Origin: Clostridia bacterium
GTDB taxonomy: Bacteria > Bacillota > Clostridia > RGIG6154
Length of the DNA: 6,478 bases
Reading direction: 5' to 3'
Assembly: GCA_017622395.1 (NCBI GenBank)
Contig: JAGARF010000067.1
Location: forward strand, 1 to 6,478
Below, piece by piece: positions 5,901 through 6,478 of this stretch. Under the pieces are notes generated by a model. It searched no databases. It was not told the origin of the DNA and worked only from the letters and a program-made list of their open reading frames with translations. The position numbers were made by a program, and so were the translations under genes. How positions within the stretch are numbered: the stretch's first letter is position 1; each line of letters starts with the position of its first letter.

Positions 5901-6478
5901 CTGGAAGAAAATATCTCCGTTTTCAGCTGAACCACGAAGAACAGGGTGTTCAGGGTTGATAGCTCTTGCTCTGAATGCTTTAACAGCATCCATATCTACC
6001 ATATCTTTTAAGTCTTCAATATCCCAAGCTTCGATTTTCTGAATTTCGTGTGAAGTTCTGAAACCATCAAAGAAGTTTAAGAAAGGAACACGGCCTTTGA
6101 TTGTTGCAAGGTGTGCAACAGCACCAAGGTCCATAATTTCCTGCTGATTTGTTTCTGCCATCATAGCAAAGCCTGTCTGACGGCAAGCATATACGTCTGA
6201 ATGGTCACCAAAAATATTGAGTGCGTGTGAAGCTACGCAACGAGTTGATACATGAATTACGTTTGGAAGTAATTCACCTGCAATCTTATACATATTAGGA
6301 ATCATAAGGAGAAGACCCTGTGATGCAGTATAAGTTGTTGTTAAAGCACCTGCAGCAAGTGAACCGTGTACTGCACCTGCAGCACCGCCTTCAGATTGCA
6401 TTTCTACAACCTTAACTTTTGAACCGAATACATTTTTTCTTCCTTGGGCTGCCCATTCATCAATGTTTTCAGCCATTG
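2988..6478 (-). CDS. nifJ: pyruvate:ferredoxin (flavodoxin) oxidoreductase, N-terminus beyond the window
   Basis: This cytosolic homodimeric enzyme oxidises pyruvate and CoA to acetyl-CoA and CO2, passing electrons to ferredoxin, and is central to anaerobic fermentation. The visible 1,162 residues cover almost the whole single-chain form. Counting from Met at 6474-6476, the TPP-pyrimidine domain (1-220) contains Arg79 (equivalent to pyruvate-contacting Arg114 of the Desulfovibrio africanus enzyme). The transketolase-C-like domain spans about 230-345 and the gamma/CoA-related domain about 385-580. The two-[4Fe-4S] ferredoxin domain has CxxCxxCxxxC at 663-673 and 718-728. The TPP-binding domain carries proximal cluster ligands Cys794, Cys797, Cys822 and Cys1058, GDGWAYDIGFGG (949-960) and SNTGGQ with Asn983. 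All key residues present are intact. The Met is internal: family members have ITPSSPMAE here, and the two extra bases at the edge (CA) fit a preceding Pro codon. By alignment to that enzyme about 35 residues, including the catalytic Thr of ITPSS, are off the window. No long C-terminal extension is present. Confidence 0.97.
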   Translation of the reverse strand, partial: MAENIDEWAAQGRKNVFGSKVKVVEMQSEGGAAGAVHGSLAAGALTTTYTASQGLLLMIPNMYKIAGELLPNVIHVSTRCVASHALNIFGDHSDVYACRQTGFAMMAETNQQEIMDLGAVAHLATIKGRVPFLNFFDGFRTSHEIQKIEAWDIEDLKDMVDMDAVKAFRARAINPEHPVLRGSAENGDIFFQHREACNPYYDALPAIVEEYMDKVNEKLGTNYKLFNYYGAEDADRVIIAMGSVCDVAEEVIDYMNAHGEKVGLIKVRLYRPFVPEKLIEAIPATCKKIAVLDRTKEPGSLGEPLYLDVVTALATMGKNDIKVVGGRYGLGSKDTPPSSIFAVYDNLAMPEPKNQFTMGIVDDLTGRSLEEKACPDTAAEGTISCKFWGLGGDGTVGANKNSIKIIGDHTDKNIQAYFQYDSKKTGGITISHLRFGDKTIKSPYYINKANFVACHNSSYILKGYKIVEDVVPGGTFMLDCQWSVDELDAHLPASVKSYIANNNVKFYIINATNIAAKEIGNAKVKNTVLQSAFFALANILPKDEAIEYMKKMAYKSYIKKGEAIVELNYKAIDAGANAMVEVKVPESWKTVAPDAAKAPATGAREDLVNFVNNIVEPVSLMQGDSLPVSAFKDMADGTFPQGSAAYEKRGVAVNVPVWHAENCIQCNNCAFVCPHATIRPFALTAEEAANAPANTKFTEKPVIKTDYKFTMAISPMDCMGCTLCVKACPVTMKAEKDGNPEKKAIEMTTQASQLDQQPVFDYCVANVSEKPELINKTVKGSQFKQPLLEFSGSCAGCAETSYARLITQLFGERMYISNATGCSSIWGGSAPATPYTVNKESGRGPAWANSLFEDNAEHGLGMFLGQKAIRERLIGQVAEMAKSDKASAEFKAAAEEFIATKDNGEANEAATKALVAELEKAAAQGCPTAPAILAEKDYLSKKSVWIFGGDGWAYDIGFGGLDHVLASGEDVNVMVFDTEVYSNTGGQASKASNMGQVAQFAAAGKAIGKKNLAEIAMSYGYVYVAQIAMGADMNQTLKALAEAEAYPGPSLIIGYAPCEMHGVKGGMVNCQLEMKKAVEAGYWQMFRFNPALKAEGKDAFALDSKEPTASYIDFIKSETRYARLAQQFPERAEKLFAEAEKKAKEKYEHLKKLGTLYGADAE

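Noticed and set aside
3563..5989. Several open frames of 60-107 codons on both strands within nifJ
   Set aside because: All overlap intact nifJ, whose biased codon use keeps other frames open; translations are repetitive (Gln/Leu/Lys/Thr-rich) with no domains.
1..6478. CRISPR array, insertion sequence, phage or defence genes
   Set aside because: No regularly spaced repeats, no transposase or integrase and no nuclease-like protein; all coding space is explained by tadA, the AEC permease, the AraC regulator and nifJ.

Overview
The window reads as chromosomal DNA of a low-GC anaerobic Firmicute, most likely a Clostridia member (Ruminococcaceae/Oscillospiraceae-like). The reasons are the AT-rich intergenic DNA, a clostridial-type single-chain pyruvate:ferredoxin oxidoreductase, a strong AGGAGG-type ribosome binding site, and tandem TTGACA/TAAAAT promoters of the kind that drive Firmicute rRNA operons. 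Taxonomy below class level is a guess.

Layout. Bases 1-412 contain no credible protein gene. Read on the minus strand they hold two tandem sigma-70/SigA promoters that share a diverged sequence exactly 103 bp apart, each with an A-tract upstream and a small hairpin at its predicted start. A leader follows with a CTTTGAAAA boxA-like stretch and runs off the left edge. This looks like the promoter and leader region of an rRNA (or stable RNA) operon whose first gene lies just outside the window. Diverging from it, a perfect-consensus promoter (379-406) drives tadA (413-874), the tRNA adenosine deaminase. Its predicted transcription start falls on the A of the ATG, so the mRNA may be leaderless. 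Three hairpins follow tadA, the last being a clear intrinsic terminator (942-971).

The middle holds a divergent pair: an AEC-family (auxin efflux carrier-like) membrane permease on the minus strand (1027-1923) and an AraC-family regulator on the plus strand (2064-2825). They share a 140-bp intergenic region with a recognisable promoter for each. The arrangement suggests that the regulator controls uptake or export of a small organic anion by the permease. The substrate cannot be read from the sequence.

The right half (2988 to the right edge, minus strand) is nifJ, pyruvate:ferredoxin oxidoreductase, which converges on the AraC gene. It is complete at the C terminus, but about 35 N-terminal residues lie beyond the right edge. 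The ATG at 6474-6476 is an internal methionine, not the start. Between the AraC gene and nifJ (2825-2966) lie three copies of an 11-bp motif, a long perfect hairpin, and a strong nifJ terminator whose U-tract falls inside that hairpin's stem.

Most of this is ordinary housekeeping and central metabolism. I found no defence system, CRISPR array, transposase or otherwise new multi-gene system. The best leads are the start-codon-overlapping promoters, the duplicated stable-RNA promoter unit, and the structured repeat in front of the nifJ terminator.
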